Numbered from the stretch's first letter, positions 1 through 6,986 are shown. The stretch: DNA of 12,200 nt from Dehalococcoidia bacterium (GCA_022865685.1 JALHUB010000266.1:1-12200); one strand, 5' to 3'. Made by a program: numbers and translations. The notes: generated by a model not told the origin, from the sequence alone.

Positions 1-29
1 ATGCCTGATAGGGCTTCCCCGCCTTCGGC
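1..29. repeat. 29-bp direct repeat, left copy
   Basis: These 29 bases, starting ATGCCTGATAGGG and ending CGCCTTCGGC, recur without mismatch and in the same orientation at 885-913. The copy touches the window edge, so it may extend further left. Directly to the right the two copies diverge. The pair encloses the toxin-antitoxin genes. The repeat ends in a small GCC-TTC-GGC hairpin. Its nature (insertion scar, intergenic repeat family or recombination site) cannot be decided from this window. Confidence 0.85.
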
Positions 30-61
30 TTTTCACTCGCCCGCTGAGCGCGCTCGTCCCC

Positions 62-103
62 TTGACCGGGCATGCTATAATGTACAATGCGATGTATAAG
101 GAG
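62..103 (+). promoter_or_regulatory. Promoter and ribosome site of the vapBC pair
   Basis: A perfect TATAAT at 76-81 is preceded by TG at 73-74, giving an extended -10 element (TGCTATAAT). A TTGACC at 62-67 is too close (8 bp) to serve as its -35 box, so the extended -10 probably carries the promoter. Downstream are ATGTACA (80-86) and ATGTATA (92-98), a near-identical direct repeat with 12-bp phasing. It could be the site where the ribbon-helix-helix antitoxin represses its own operon (inference). AAGGAG at 98-103 lies 8 nt before the ATG at 112. Confidence 0.6.
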
Positions 104-111
104 TCGGAAGC

Positions 112-372
112 ATGAGCCGGATGGTGCGCAAGCAGGTCTACATTCAACCTGAACAAGAGAAACTGCTGAAGCGTCGCGCCCGCGAACTCGGCGTATCGGA
201 ATCGGACGTTATTCGACGCGGCATCGAGCAGGTGGGGCGCGCTGGCGCGGGTCGACCCATCGATCGTGCCGCCTGGGAGGAAGCGCTTCGCTTCATCGAG
301 AGACGGTTGGCCATGAAGGTGCCCGCGACGGGTCGTGAGTGGACGCGCGACGAGCTTTACGAGGACGAGTGA
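112..372 (+). CDS. Ribbon-helix-helix antitoxin (VapB/CopG type)
   Basis: This is an 86-residue protein likely to be the antitoxin of a type II toxin-antitoxin pair. The N-terminal half reads as a ribbon-helix-helix DNA-binding fold: a short strand with alternating residues (RKQVYIQ, residues 6-12), then a helix (EQEKLLKRRARELG) and a second helix starting SESDVIRRGIE. The acidic C-terminal half, ending DELYEDE, is of the kind that binds and blocks the toxin. The ATG at 112 has AAGGAG 8 nt upstream and lies just after an extended -10 promoter. The stop codon overlaps the GTG start of the toxin (GTGA at 369-372), so the two are translationally coupled. By family knowledge such antitoxins repress their own operon, alone or with the toxin. 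The exact antitoxin subfamily is not certain. Confidence 0.85.
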   Translation: MSRMVRKQVYIQPEQEKLLKRRARELGVSESDVIRRGIEQVGRAGAGRPIDRAAWEEALRFIERRLAMKVPATGREWTRDELYEDE

Positions 373-821
373 GCAGCTTCTTCATCGATACCAACATCCT
401 CGTCTATGCTCACGATCCCCGAGACCCCAAGAGGGGGCGGCAAGCCCGAGACATCCTCAAGCGCCTAACATCGAATGACAACGGGCTGCTGAGCGTCCAG
501 TGTCTTACGGAGTTCTACCGGGCGGCGAGATGGAAAATCCGCGAGCCATTGTCACCACAAGAAGCCCTGGCTCAAATCGAGCGATTCACGCGCTCATTTC
601 TTGTTCTCGATCTGACCTCCGCCATCGTTCTGGATGCCTGCCGTGGGTCTGGCTCCTACCAGCTTTCGATCTGGGACGCGTTGATTTGGGCTACCGCCAA
701 GTTGAACCAAGTGCCTTTCGTCCTCAGTGAAGACTTCCAGGACAGCATGCTACTCGAAGGTGTACGCTTTTTGAACCCTTTTGCGGATGCCTTCGACGTA
801 GCGGCGTTATCGACTACGTGA
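369..821 (+). CDS. vapC: PIN-domain ribonuclease toxin (VapC type)
   Basis: This is a 150-residue PIN-domain protein, expected to be the toxin of the pair, a Mg2+-dependent ribonuclease that cuts specific RNAs. The acidic residues of the active site are visible: Asp7 in FFIDTNILVYAHD, Glu48 in CLTEFYRA, Asp103 in LSIWDALIWATA, and Asp122 or Asp125 in LSEDFQD. Length matches the family. I chose GTG at 369 because it overlaps the antitoxin stop as GTGA and places the DTN motif right at the N-terminus. An upstream in-frame ATG at 339 would add ten residues with no family counterpart, inside the antitoxin gene. Nothing suggests the gene is broken. The RNA target cannot be inferred. Confidence 0.88.
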   Translation: MSSFFIDTNILVYAHDPRDPKRGRQARDILKRLTSNDNGLLSVQCLTEFYRAARWKIREPLSPQEALAQIERFTRSFLVLDLTSAIVLDACRGSGSYQLSIWDALIWATAKLNQVPFVLSEDFQDSMLLEGVRFLNPFADAFDVAALSTT

Positions 822-884
822 AAGGCGGCTCGACGAGCACAACGTCGGCGGCAAAGGTGCTCGCCCCCAAATACGCGATATAAT

Positions 885-913
885 ATGCCTGATAGGGCTT
901 CCCCGCCTTCGGC
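885..913. repeat. 29-bp direct repeat, right copy
   Basis: This is an identical, same-orientation copy of bases 1-29. It lies 63 bp after the toxin stop codon and about 67 bp before the next gene. A TATAAT at 879-884 abuts it on the left, but without a recognisable -35 box or extended -10 it is weak as a promoter. The whole gap of 822-980 otherwise holds no gene I can support. Confidence 0.85.
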
Positions 914-980
914 CTTAACGCCGACTGCCGATAAACCATTTGTGGGCGATCTCGCGTCCCACGATCACGGTGATTAGAAT

Positions 981-2069
981 ATGAAGCCGAAAAACCCATC
1001 GGGGGCTAAAGGCGGGCAGGGAGTACGCGCACCTAAGGACCCTCCAGCGAAGCAGAACCGGCGCGGGACACCCTTGCCCAACGCCCTGGCGCGCCTCATC
1101 GGCGCCATGCTCGGCATCTCGCCCAAGCAGGCGAAACGCCCGGCCGCCGGGACACCCGCTCAACCCGAGGCTGTCCCCGTCGAGCAGGAAGTGGAATTGC
1201 CAATGCCTGAAGAGAACGTGCTACCGCCGGAAGGGCCGCAGGAGAAGGCCCCGGAGGAGATTGCTGGCAGCATGGAGCAGAGGGAGACGCCAGCTAGTGA
1301 GGCCACCCGTCGCGCCGCCGACATCCTGGCGAAGGCCCTGTCTGAGGCGGAGGCCGTTCTAGTAAGCGCTGCGCCGGAGCATGCGCCCGAAGGCGGGCCG
1401 CCCGGCGAAGAGCCGAGGACTCCGGAGCCGCCCCCGCCACCGGCTCCGAGCACGCTCGACCAGATGCAGGACCTTCTGCGCACCCTCACCGAGCACTTCG
1501 ACCGCGCCCTCGACCGCATGGCCGACGAACGCCGCATCCTCATCGACGAGGCGCAGTCGGCTGGACGCTCCGCCCGCGAGCAAACCGACCGCGCGCTCGA
1601 CCGGATGGAGCAGGACCGCCGCGACCTCACTGAGCAGGTGGCGACACTGGCGCGGGCGCTGGAACGCCTGGATCACCGCCTCGACGACCTCTCGCGGGCG
1701 ATGCTGGAGTCGCGCCGCGTGCCCATCACCGTCGCCATCGAGGAGGAAACGCCGCCGCCGCCGGAAGAGACTGAACCCGCTTTCGCGCCCGGCGGCGAAG
1801 GGCTGACGCTCGTCATCTCCGCCGTGCCCGGCTTCCAGGGCCTTATGGAGGTGCAGCGCGCCCTCACGCGCATTTCGGCGATCGAGGGGGCGTCGGTCGA
1901 GCGCTACTTCGACGGCGAGGCGCGAATCGTCCTCATGCTGCGCGAGCCGATCACGGCCGGCCGGTTGCTGGAGACTCTCACGCAGGCGACGGGGCAGCAG
2001 TTGCAGCTTGAGGAGTCGCGGCCGGAGTCGATGCGGATGCGCGTCCGCTTCCAGGGTCCGGCGATCTAG
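981..2069 (+). CDS. Hypothetical Pro-rich coiled-coil protein
   Basis: I do not recognise this 362-residue protein. Residues 1-155 are low-complexity, basic at first and then rich in Pro, Glu and Ala, and probably disordered. Residues about 156-246 form a highly charged helix likely to be a coiled coil. They contain an exact DRALDRM duplicated 29 residues apart (codons starting 1500 and 1587), each followed by an acidic-Arg-Arg stretch. After a second Pro/Glu spacer, residues about 275-358 look like a compact strand-helix-strand-strand-helix-strand domain, beginning LTLVISAVPGFQGLMEVQRA, perhaps ferredoxin-like (inference). There is no signal peptide or membrane segment, so it should be cytosolic. 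ATG at 981 is the first possible start, because an in-frame TAG lies at 975-977; a weak GGTGA is at 969-973. It is convergent with the downstream operon, with 27 bp between them. A scaffold or DNA/envelope-associated role is possible but not shown. Confidence 0.8.
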   Translation: MKPKNPSGAKGGQGVRAPKDPPAKQNRRGTPLPNALARLIGAMLGISPKQAKRPAAGTPAQPEAVPVEQEVELPMPEENVLPPEGPQEKAPEEIAGSMEQRETPASEATRRAADILAKALSEAEAVLVSAAPEHAPEGGPPGEEPRTPEPPPPPAPSTLDQMQDLLRTLTEHFDRALDRMADERRILIDEAQSAGRSAREQTDRALDRMEQDRRDLTEQVATLARALERLDHRLDDLSRAMLESRRVPITVAIEEETPPPPEETEPAFAPGGEGLTLVISAVPGFQGLMEVQRALTRISAIEGASVERYFDGEARIVLMLREPITAGRLLETLTQATGQQLQLEESRPESMRMRVRFQGPAI

Positions 2070-2096
2070 CTCGAATTCGGCCCGGCCGGGTGCTTC

Positions 2097-2987
2097 CTAT
2101 CGCAGCCGCGCCAGGGCGTTGGCTATCGCTTCGATATGCTCCGGGCCGCTGCCGCAGCAGACGCCGATAAGCCTCACGCCTATCCCAGCGACCCACACCG
2201 CGTAATCCGCCATCTTCTCCGGCGTGCCGTCGTAGACGACGCTCTTCCCGTCGGAGACAGGGATGCCCGCGTTGACCTTCGCGATCACCGGCATCTTCGG
2301 TCCGGCGTCGATGAACTGCTGGAACAGCGTCTGATAGCCTGTCAGCCCCAGGCCGCAGTTGGCGCCGACCGCCAGCAGCCCCAGCTCGTCGCCCTTCGCC
2401 ACGAGCTGCGCCGGCGTCACGCCCATCATCGTCCGCAGGCCGGATTCCGCCTTGCCCGTGTCAAACGACATCGTCACGGCGATTGGCAGCTGGGAGACGC
2501 TACGCGCGCCGTCGACGGAGGCCGCGACCTCGTCGAGATCGGCCATCGTCTCCACCTGGAAGAAGTCGACGCCGCCTTCGTCCAGCGCCTTCGCCTGTTC
2601 CGCGAAAGCGTCTCGCAGCTCGTCGGCGGTCACCTCGCCCATCACCAGCATCTTGCCGCTGGGGCCGAGCTTGCCCGCGACGGACACGGTAGCGCCGGCC
2701 TCGCCCCTGGCGATGCGGGCGGCAGTCAGGTTGACTTCGTGCACCTTGTCGGCGAGCCCGTACTTCGCCAGACGGAAGCGGTTGCCGTTAAACGTGTTCG
2801 TCTCGATGACCTGCGAGCCGGCGTTGATGTAGTCGCGGTGGCAACGGGCGACAGCCTCGGGCGCCAGCAGGTTCAGCCACTCAGAGATGTCCGACGCCTC
2901 CTTGCCGGCCTTCGCCATCTCCGGCGCCAGGTACGTGCCCTTGGAGCCGTCATAGACCATCGGGCGATTGAACTTGGGGACGGCCAA
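2097..2987 (-). CDS. Homocysteine S-methyltransferase family protein
   Basis: This is a 296-residue single-domain protein of the zinc-dependent thiol methyltransferase family (homocysteine S-methyltransferase, BHMT and the N-terminal module of MetH). The fold markers are MVYDGSKGTYL near the N-terminus, VIETNTFNGNRFRL, the substrate-side FFQVETMADLDE and the three zinc-ligand cysteines: Cys211 in GANCGLG and Cys277-Cys278 in GVCCGSGPEHI. By family knowledge it transfers a methyl group to a thiol such as homocysteine; the methyl donor cannot be read here. The usual IGGCCGT motif appears as IGVCCGS, so specificity may differ. The start is TTG at 2987, chosen because GGGAGG sits 6 nt upstream; the next ATG would cut the first strand. 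It begins 11 nt after the HAD gene stop and so is the second gene of an operon. No MetH cobalamin modules are present. Confidence 0.85.
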   Translation of the reverse strand: MAVPKFNRPMVYDGSKGTYLAPEMAKAGKEASDISEWLNLLAPEAVARCHRDYINAGSQVIETNTFNGNRFRLAKYGLADKVHEVNLTAARIARGEAGATVSVAGKLGPSGKMLVMGEVTADELRDAFAEQAKALDEGGVDFFQVETMADLDEVAASVDGARSVSQLPIAVTMSFDTGKAESGLRTMMGVTPAQLVAKGDELGLLAVGANCGLGLTGYQTLFQQFIDAGPKMPVIAKVNAGIPVSDGKSVVYDGTPEKMADYAVWVAGIGVRLIGVCCGSGPEHIEAIANALARLR

Positions 2988-2998
2988 TCTCCACCTCC

Positions 2999-3646
2999 CT
3001 ATCGCTGGATTCCCAGATACGAGTATACCGCATCATCCTCCAGGCCGGCGACGACGACGTCCGCGCACGCCAGGGCATCCGGCTCACGCCCCGCGGCCAA
3101 CCCTATGCAGCGCATTCCCGCCCGCTTCGCCGCTTCTACGCCGCCGGGCGCGTCCTCGATGACGACGCAGTCTTCCGGCCGCTCGCCGAGCCGTTCCGCC
3201 GCGACGAGGTATCCCTGCGGGTCGGGCTTGCCGCGCTCCGCGTCCTCTTCCGCGACGAGCGCGTCGAAACCGTCGCTGATACCGAGGGCGTCGAGGAGTG
3301 TCTCCACGTTCCGTCGCGGCGCCGAGGACACGACCGCCGTCTTCACGCCGCTCTCGCGCAGTCGCCGCACAAGGGCCACAGCACCGGGCAGCGGCTGGAC
3401 CTTGCCCCGGATCGCCTCGCGGAATAGCTCCTCCTTGCGGCGCCCGAGCTCCCTCAGGCGCTCCGGCGGCATGTCGCCGAGGTTCGCGCGCAGAATGTCG
3501 TCGTTCCTAAGGCCGAAGGTGCGACGGAACTCTTCGTCGCTGAGGTCTTTGCCCAGACCGGCGAACAGCGCCCGCCACGCCTGGTAATGGAAGGGCGCGG
3601 TGTCGACGAGCACGCCGTCCATGTCCCAGAGAACGGCACCGATCAC
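2999..3646 (-). CDS. HAD-family phosphatase / beta-phosphoglucomutase-like
   Basis: This is a 215-residue haloacid-dehalogenase superfamily hydrolase with all four motifs: DMDGVLVD (nucleophile Asp8, acid/base Asp10), Ser107-Ser108 in VVSSAP, Lys140 in RGKPDP, and IEDAPGGVEAA with metal-binding Glu164-Asp165. The helical cap between residues 16 and 85 makes it subclass I, as in beta-phosphoglucomutase and small sugar-phosphate phosphatases. The substrate is not predictable. The start is GTG at 3646, chosen because GGAGG lies 5 nt upstream and the first strand begins at once; an upstream ATG at 3694 would add 16 poorly conserved residues and ignore that site. It is the first gene of a minus-strand pair with the methyltransferase 11 nt behind. 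The pairing may reflect repair or recycling of a metabolite, but that is only inference. Confidence 0.87.
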   Translation of the reverse strand: MIGAVLWDMDGVLVDTAPFHYQAWRALFAGLGKDLSDEEFRRTFGLRNDDILRANLGDMPPERLRELGRRKEELFREAIRGKVQPLPGAVALVRRLRESGVKTAVVSSAPRRNVETLLDALGISDGFDALVAEEDAERGKPDPQGYLVAAERLGERPEDCVVIEDAPGGVEAAKRAGMRCIGLAAGREPDALACADVVVAGLEDDAVYSYLGIQR

Positions 3647-3764
3647 GTGAGCCTCCGACCGCCGAATGGCCAACAATGGAAGGGAGGGTAGCACAGTTCG
3701 AGGCGGCGCGTCGAACCGAAGTCCGAACGCCGTCGGCAGTCGAGCGTGAGGGCGGCGGCTCTTG

Positions 3765-3792
3765 TTGACTTTAAATGAGGGTCAGGGATAAT
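3765..3792 (+). promoter_or_regulatory. Sigma70-like promoter of acsA
   Basis: TTGACT at 3765-3770 and GATAAT at 3787-3792 are separated by 16 bp, a good match to the consensus. Transcription should begin near 3799, leaving a leader of about 137 nt before the acsA start. No other gene lies between. Confidence 0.65.
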
Positions 3793-3833
3793 CTCTAGTT
3801 TGCGCGAAATTGCACAAGTGCCCTCGGCTTCAT

Positions 3834-3850
3834 GCCCAACCACATTGGGC
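3834..3850 (+). other. Hairpin in the acsA leader
   Basis: GCCCAA (3834-3839) pairs perfectly with TTGGGC (3845-3850) around the loop CCACA. It is not followed by a T-run, so it is not an ordinary terminator. Two copies of GCGCCGGCC follow at 3849-3857 and 3882-3890. The stretch may be a structured leader, but I cannot assign it to a known riboswitch class. Confidence 0.35.
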
Positions 3851-3935
3851 GCCGGCCTGGGGTGAGGGGCGGCATGGAACAGCGCCGGCCGGGAGAAAAC
3901 GAGTCTACCATTCAAAGCCAAAGGAGAGATGCTAG

Positions 3936-5864
3936 ATGACCAGTTCAAACAACACGACGTACTGGCCAAAGAACCGATACCTCGAGGTCTATAACAGATC
4001 GATCGACGACCCTGAAGGCTTCTGGGCCGACGAAGCCCGCAAGCTGGACTGGTTCAAGACCTGGGACAAGGTGCTCGAATGGAAGGAGCCCTTCGCCAAG
4101 TGGTTTGTGGGCGGCGAACTCAATGCTTCCTACCTCTGCGTCGACCGTCACGCCAAGAGCGAGCGGCGCAACAAGGTCGCCTACTACTTCGAGGGCGAGC
4201 CCGGCGACACCCGCGCCATCACCTACGCCCAGCTCTACCGCGAGGTCAACAAATGCGCCTCCGCGCTCAAGAAGCTCGGCCTCACCAAGGGCGACAAGAT
4301 CGGCATCTACCTGCCGATGATCCCTGAGCTGCCGATCATAATGCTTGCCTGCGCCAGGTTGGGCGTCACCTTCACCGCCGTTTTCTCCGGCTTCACCGCC
4401 CAGGCGGTCGCCGACAGACTGAACGACCTCGAGGCCAAGATACTCGTCACCGCCGACGGCGGCTGGCGCAGAGGATCGCCCTTCCCGCTCAAGAAGGTCG
4501 CCGACGAGGCGATGAAGCTCGCCCCGACAGTCAAGAAGCAAATCGTCGTCAAGCGTACCGGCGTCGACGTCGAGATGGCCGACGGCCGCGACCTCTGGTG
4601 GCACGACCTGATAAAGGACGCCGACGACTACGTCGCGCCGGAGTCGCTCGAGGCGAGCCACCCACTGTACATCCTCTACACTTCAGGCACGACCGGCAAG
4701 CCGAAGGGCGTCGTCCACAGCACCGGCGGCTACATGGTCTACGCCAACTCAACGTACAAGTGGGTTTTCAACGTGGACCAGAACGACGTCTTCTGGTGCA
4801 CCGCGGACATCGGCTGGGTCACCGGCCACACCTACATCGTCTTCGCTCCGCTTTGCGCCGGCTCCACGAGCGTCATGTACGAGGGCGCGCCCAACTTCCC
4901 GGACCTGGGCCGCTGGTGGGACATCATCGAGAAGTACGGCGTCAACGTCCTCTACACCTCGCCCACGGCCATTCGCATGTTCCGGCAGGCCGGCGAAGAG
5001 TGGCTGGAGAAGTCCGACCTGAGCAGCCTCAAGCTGCTGGGCTCCGTCGGTGAGCCGATCAACCCCGACACCTGGCTGTGGTACTACGACCACGTCGGCA
5101 AGGGGCGCTGCCCCATCGTCGATACCTGGTGGCAGACGGAGACCGGCGGCATCCTCATCTCGTCGGCGCCGGCCATCCAGATGCCGCCACTCAAGCCCGG
5201 CTCGGCCAGCCTCCCGCTGCCCGGCGTCGCGCCGCAGGTCGTCAACGAGAACGGTGAGCCCGTACCGGCCGGAGAGCGCGGCCTCCTGATCCTCAAGAAA
5301 CCGTATCCCGGCATGCTCATGACCCTGTACAAGGACCCGGAGAGGTTCAAAGAGGCCTACTGGAACCGTTTCCCCGGCAACTACCTGACAGGAGACTACT
5401 CGATCCAGGACGAGGACGGCTACTTCTGGCTCCTCGGCCGGGCCGACGAGGTCATCAAGGTCGCCGGGCACCGCCTGGGCACGCTGGAGCTGGAAAACGC
5501 CGCCATCTCTTACGAGGCCGTGGCGGAAGCAGCCGCCATCGCTAAGCCCGACGAGGTCAAGGGCGAATCCATCACCATCTTCGTCATTCTGAGGGAGGGC
5601 TACCACCCATCAACACCGGAAGAAATCGCCTCCATGGAGGGCGCGATCAAGAAGCACATCCGTGACACGATGGGCCCGATCGCTACACCGGAGCGCGTCT
5701 TCCTGGTGAAGAAGCTCCCGAAGACCCGCAGCGGCAAGATCATGCGCCGGCTGCTCAAGGCCGTCGCCATGGAAGCCCCGCTCGGCGACGCCACGACACT
5801 CGAAGACGGCGCCTCCCTCGCCGAGGTCCAGGCCGCCTACGAGGAGCTCAAGGGCCAAGTCTAG
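3936..5864 (+). CDS. acsA: Acetyl-CoA synthetase (AMP-forming)
   Basis: This 642-residue cytosolic enzyme activates acetate with ATP to acetyl-AMP and then forms acetyl-CoA. Its length is normal for the family (E. coli Acs has 652 residues). An N-terminal cap (residues 1-80, with the NRYLEVYNRSIDDPEGFWA region) precedes the AMP-binding domain. Core motifs are YTSGTTGKPKG at 248-258, DTWWQTETGG at 396-405 with the tryptophan that closes the small acyl pocket, and GRADEVIKVAGHRLGTLELE at the domain hinge. Lys601 in PKTRSGKIMRR is the catalytic lysine, which is acetylated in many bacteria to switch the enzyme off. ATG at 3936 has AAGGAG 9 nt upstream. It is monocistronic, with its own promoter and terminator. 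Propionate use is possible, since propionyl-CoA synthetases share these motifs, but acetate is more likely. Confidence 0.95.
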   Translation: MTSSNNTTYWPKNRYLEVYNRSIDDPEGFWADEARKLDWFKTWDKVLEWKEPFAKWFVGGELNASYLCVDRHAKSERRNKVAYYFEGEPGDTRAITYAQLYREVNKCASALKKLGLTKGDKIGIYLPMIPELPIIMLACARLGVTFTAVFSGFTAQAVADRLNDLEAKILVTADGGWRRGSPFPLKKVADEAMKLAPTVKKQIVVKRTGVDVEMADGRDLWWHDLIKDADDYVAPESLEASHPLYILYTSGTTGKPKGVVHSTGGYMVYANSTYKWVFNVDQNDVFWCTADIGWVTGHTYIVFAPLCAGSTSVMYEGAPNFPDLGRWWDIIEKYGVNVLYTSPTAIRMFRQAGEEWLEKSDLSSLKLLGSVGEPINPDTWLWYYDHVGKGRCPIVDTWWQTETGGILISSAPAIQMPPLKPGSASLPLPGVAPQVVNENGEPVPAGERGLLILKKPYPGMLMTLYKDPERFKEAYWNRFPGNYLTGDYSIQDEDGYFWLLGRADEVIKVAGHRLGTLELENAAISYEAVAEAAAIAKPDEVKGESITIFVILREGYHPSTPEEIASMEGAIKKHIRDTMGPIATPERVFLVKKLPKTRSGKIMRRLLKAVAMEAPLGDATTLEDGASLAEVQAAYEELKGQV

Positions 5865-5886
5865 CGGTCGACAAGCGCTACAAATC

Positions 5887-5920
5887 GATGAGGGCGGAAG
5901 TTCCGCCCTCATCTCTATTC
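5887..5920 (+). terminator. Intrinsic terminator after acsA
   Basis: GATGAGGGCGG (5887-5897) and CCGCCCTCATC (5903-5913) form a perfect 11-bp stem with loop AAGTT, whose outer bases can also pair. TCTATTC follows, a modest U-rich tail. It lies 22 nt after the acsA stop codon. Confidence 0.85.
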
Positions 5921-6006
5921 CCCACGTTCCGGGATCCGAACCCTGCCTGCCGTCCGGCCGACGTCCGTCCGGCCTGCTCCGCGCGCGTCGACCTGCCGAT
6001 ACACAC

Positions 6007-6020
6007 ATAGATGCATCTAT
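6007..6020. promoter_or_regulatory. Perfect 14-bp palindrome before the cohesin-like gene
   Basis: ATAGATGCATCTAT is fully self-complementary and ends 1 nt before the CCGGAGG ribosome site (CGGAGG at 6022-6027) of the gene at 6036. It is AT-rich in a GC-rich region. It could be an operator for a dimeric regulator or a small mRNA hairpin close to the ribosome site. I found no clear -35/-10 pair in 5921-6006. Confidence 0.45.
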
Positions 6021-6035
6021 CCGGAGGCTGATGTC

Positions 6036-6986
6036 ATGTCCCTCCTCGGGCGCCGGACTGTCAGTGTGGCGGCCGCCATCGTCGTTCTGTCGATGGCGAT
6101 AGGGGGCGCCCTGTCTCCTCAAAACGCCTCTCCCGTAAGCGCCGCCGATCCCGTCGTCGGCATCGACCCGGCGTCGGCGGAGGTCGCCCTCGACGGCACG
6201 GTCGACGTGGACATCGTCATCACCGACGCCACGGACCTCTACGCCGCCTCGGTGGACCTCAGCTTCGACGCCGCTGTCCTGGAAGTCGTTGACGCCGACC
6301 CCGGCCGGTCGGGAGTCCAGGTCTTCACAGGCACGTTCCCCGGCCCGTCGGAAGGCCCAAGCGACGTCACGATCAACACGGCGGATAACACGGCGGGAAC
6401 AATCGAGTACGACGTCACGCTCCTCGTCCCGGCGCCGCCGGTAAGCGGCAGCGGCACCCTGGCGACGGTACGCTTTCGGGGAAAGGCGATCGGCACGAGC
6501 CCCGTTGCGCTGGAGAGCGCGGCCCTCTGGGGCCCCGGGCCTAGCGATGGGATCACGACCACGACGGCCAGCGGCGAGGTGCAGGTCGCGGAGTCGGCGA
6601 CGGACACCCCTCAGCCCACGCCCACTTCGGCATCGACGGCGACAAGGACGCCCTCCGGCACGCCGCGGGAGACGAACACTCCTGCGCCAACCAGGACGCC
6701 CAGGCCAACGAACACGCCCGCGTCCACCAAAACGCCGAAGTCGACGGCGACGCCGAAACCGCCTATGGAGAAGCCGGAGTCGACGAAGGCAGCCGTCGCC
6801 GCCGCGGGCGTCCAGCCGACGCCGTCGGGAGGGGCGCTGCCGTCAGCCGGTACCGGCGAGATGCCGGCTCAGGTGTGGCGCTGGTTCTTCCTCAGCGGCG
6901 CCGTCGTCATGGGGCTGGCCACCTGGGCGTTCACCTTCCGCTTCTACGCTCGTCAGAAGGAAAACGAGCGCTTCTGGCACCGCTGA
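6036..6986 (+). CDS. Exported cohesin-like, wall/membrane-anchored protein
   Basis: This 316-residue secreted protein has clear modular structure. Residues 1-37 are a signal peptide (RR, then a hydrophobic run, cleavage probably near VSAA-DP). Residues about 40-190 resemble a cohesin-like beta-sandwich: DPASAEVALDGTVDVDIVI, DLYAASVDLSFDAAVLEVVD and GTLATVRFRGKAIG are characteristic patterns. Residues 195-265 are a Pro/Thr linker with TRTPRPTNTP-type repeats, probably extended and glycosylated. At 268-274 comes LPSAGTG, then a hydrophobic span (281-303) and the basic tail RFYARQKENERFWHR, the layout of a sortase sorting signal. In family terms cohesin-like domains mediate protein binding or surface assembly; the partner is unknown and no dockerin is present in the window. 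ATG at 6036 has CGGAGG 8 nt upstream. It stands alone between two terminators. Confidence 0.82.
   Translation: MSLLGRRTVSVAAAIVVLSMAIGGALSPQNASPVSAADPVVGIDPASAEVALDGTVDVDIVITDATDLYAASVDLSFDAAVLEVVDADPGRSGVQVFTGTFPGPSEGPSDVTINTADNTAGTIEYDVTLLVPAPPVSGSGTLATVRFRGKAIGTSPVALESAALWGPGPSDGITTTTASGEVQVAESATDTPQPTPTSASTATRTPSGTPRETNTPAPTRTPRPTNTPASTKTPKSTATPKPPMEKPESTKAAVAAAGVQPTPSGGALPSAGTGEMPAQVWRWFFLSGAVVMGLATWAFTFRFYARQKENERFWHR

Noticed and set aside
62..67. TTGACC as a -35 box for the vapBC promoter
   Set aside because: It lies only 8 bp from TATAAT, too close for a sigma70 -35 element; the extended -10 explains the promoter better.
814..999. Small minus-strand frame across the right direct repeat
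   Set aside because: Its 61 codons read plausibly (PKAGKPYQAYYIAYLG), but it has no ribosome site, overlaps the start of the gene at 981 and has no known family. It could be a gene remnant; I kept it only as a note in the repeat finding.
2081..2090. CCCGGCCGGG palindrome between the convergent genes as a terminator
   Set aside because: The stem would have no loop and no T-run follows on either strand.
2136..3587. Long open frame on the plus strand (483 codons)
   Set aside because: It runs antisense through the methyltransferase and HAD genes, both of which have full motif sets. Its translation is Arg/Ala/His-rich, typical of a high-GC shadow frame.
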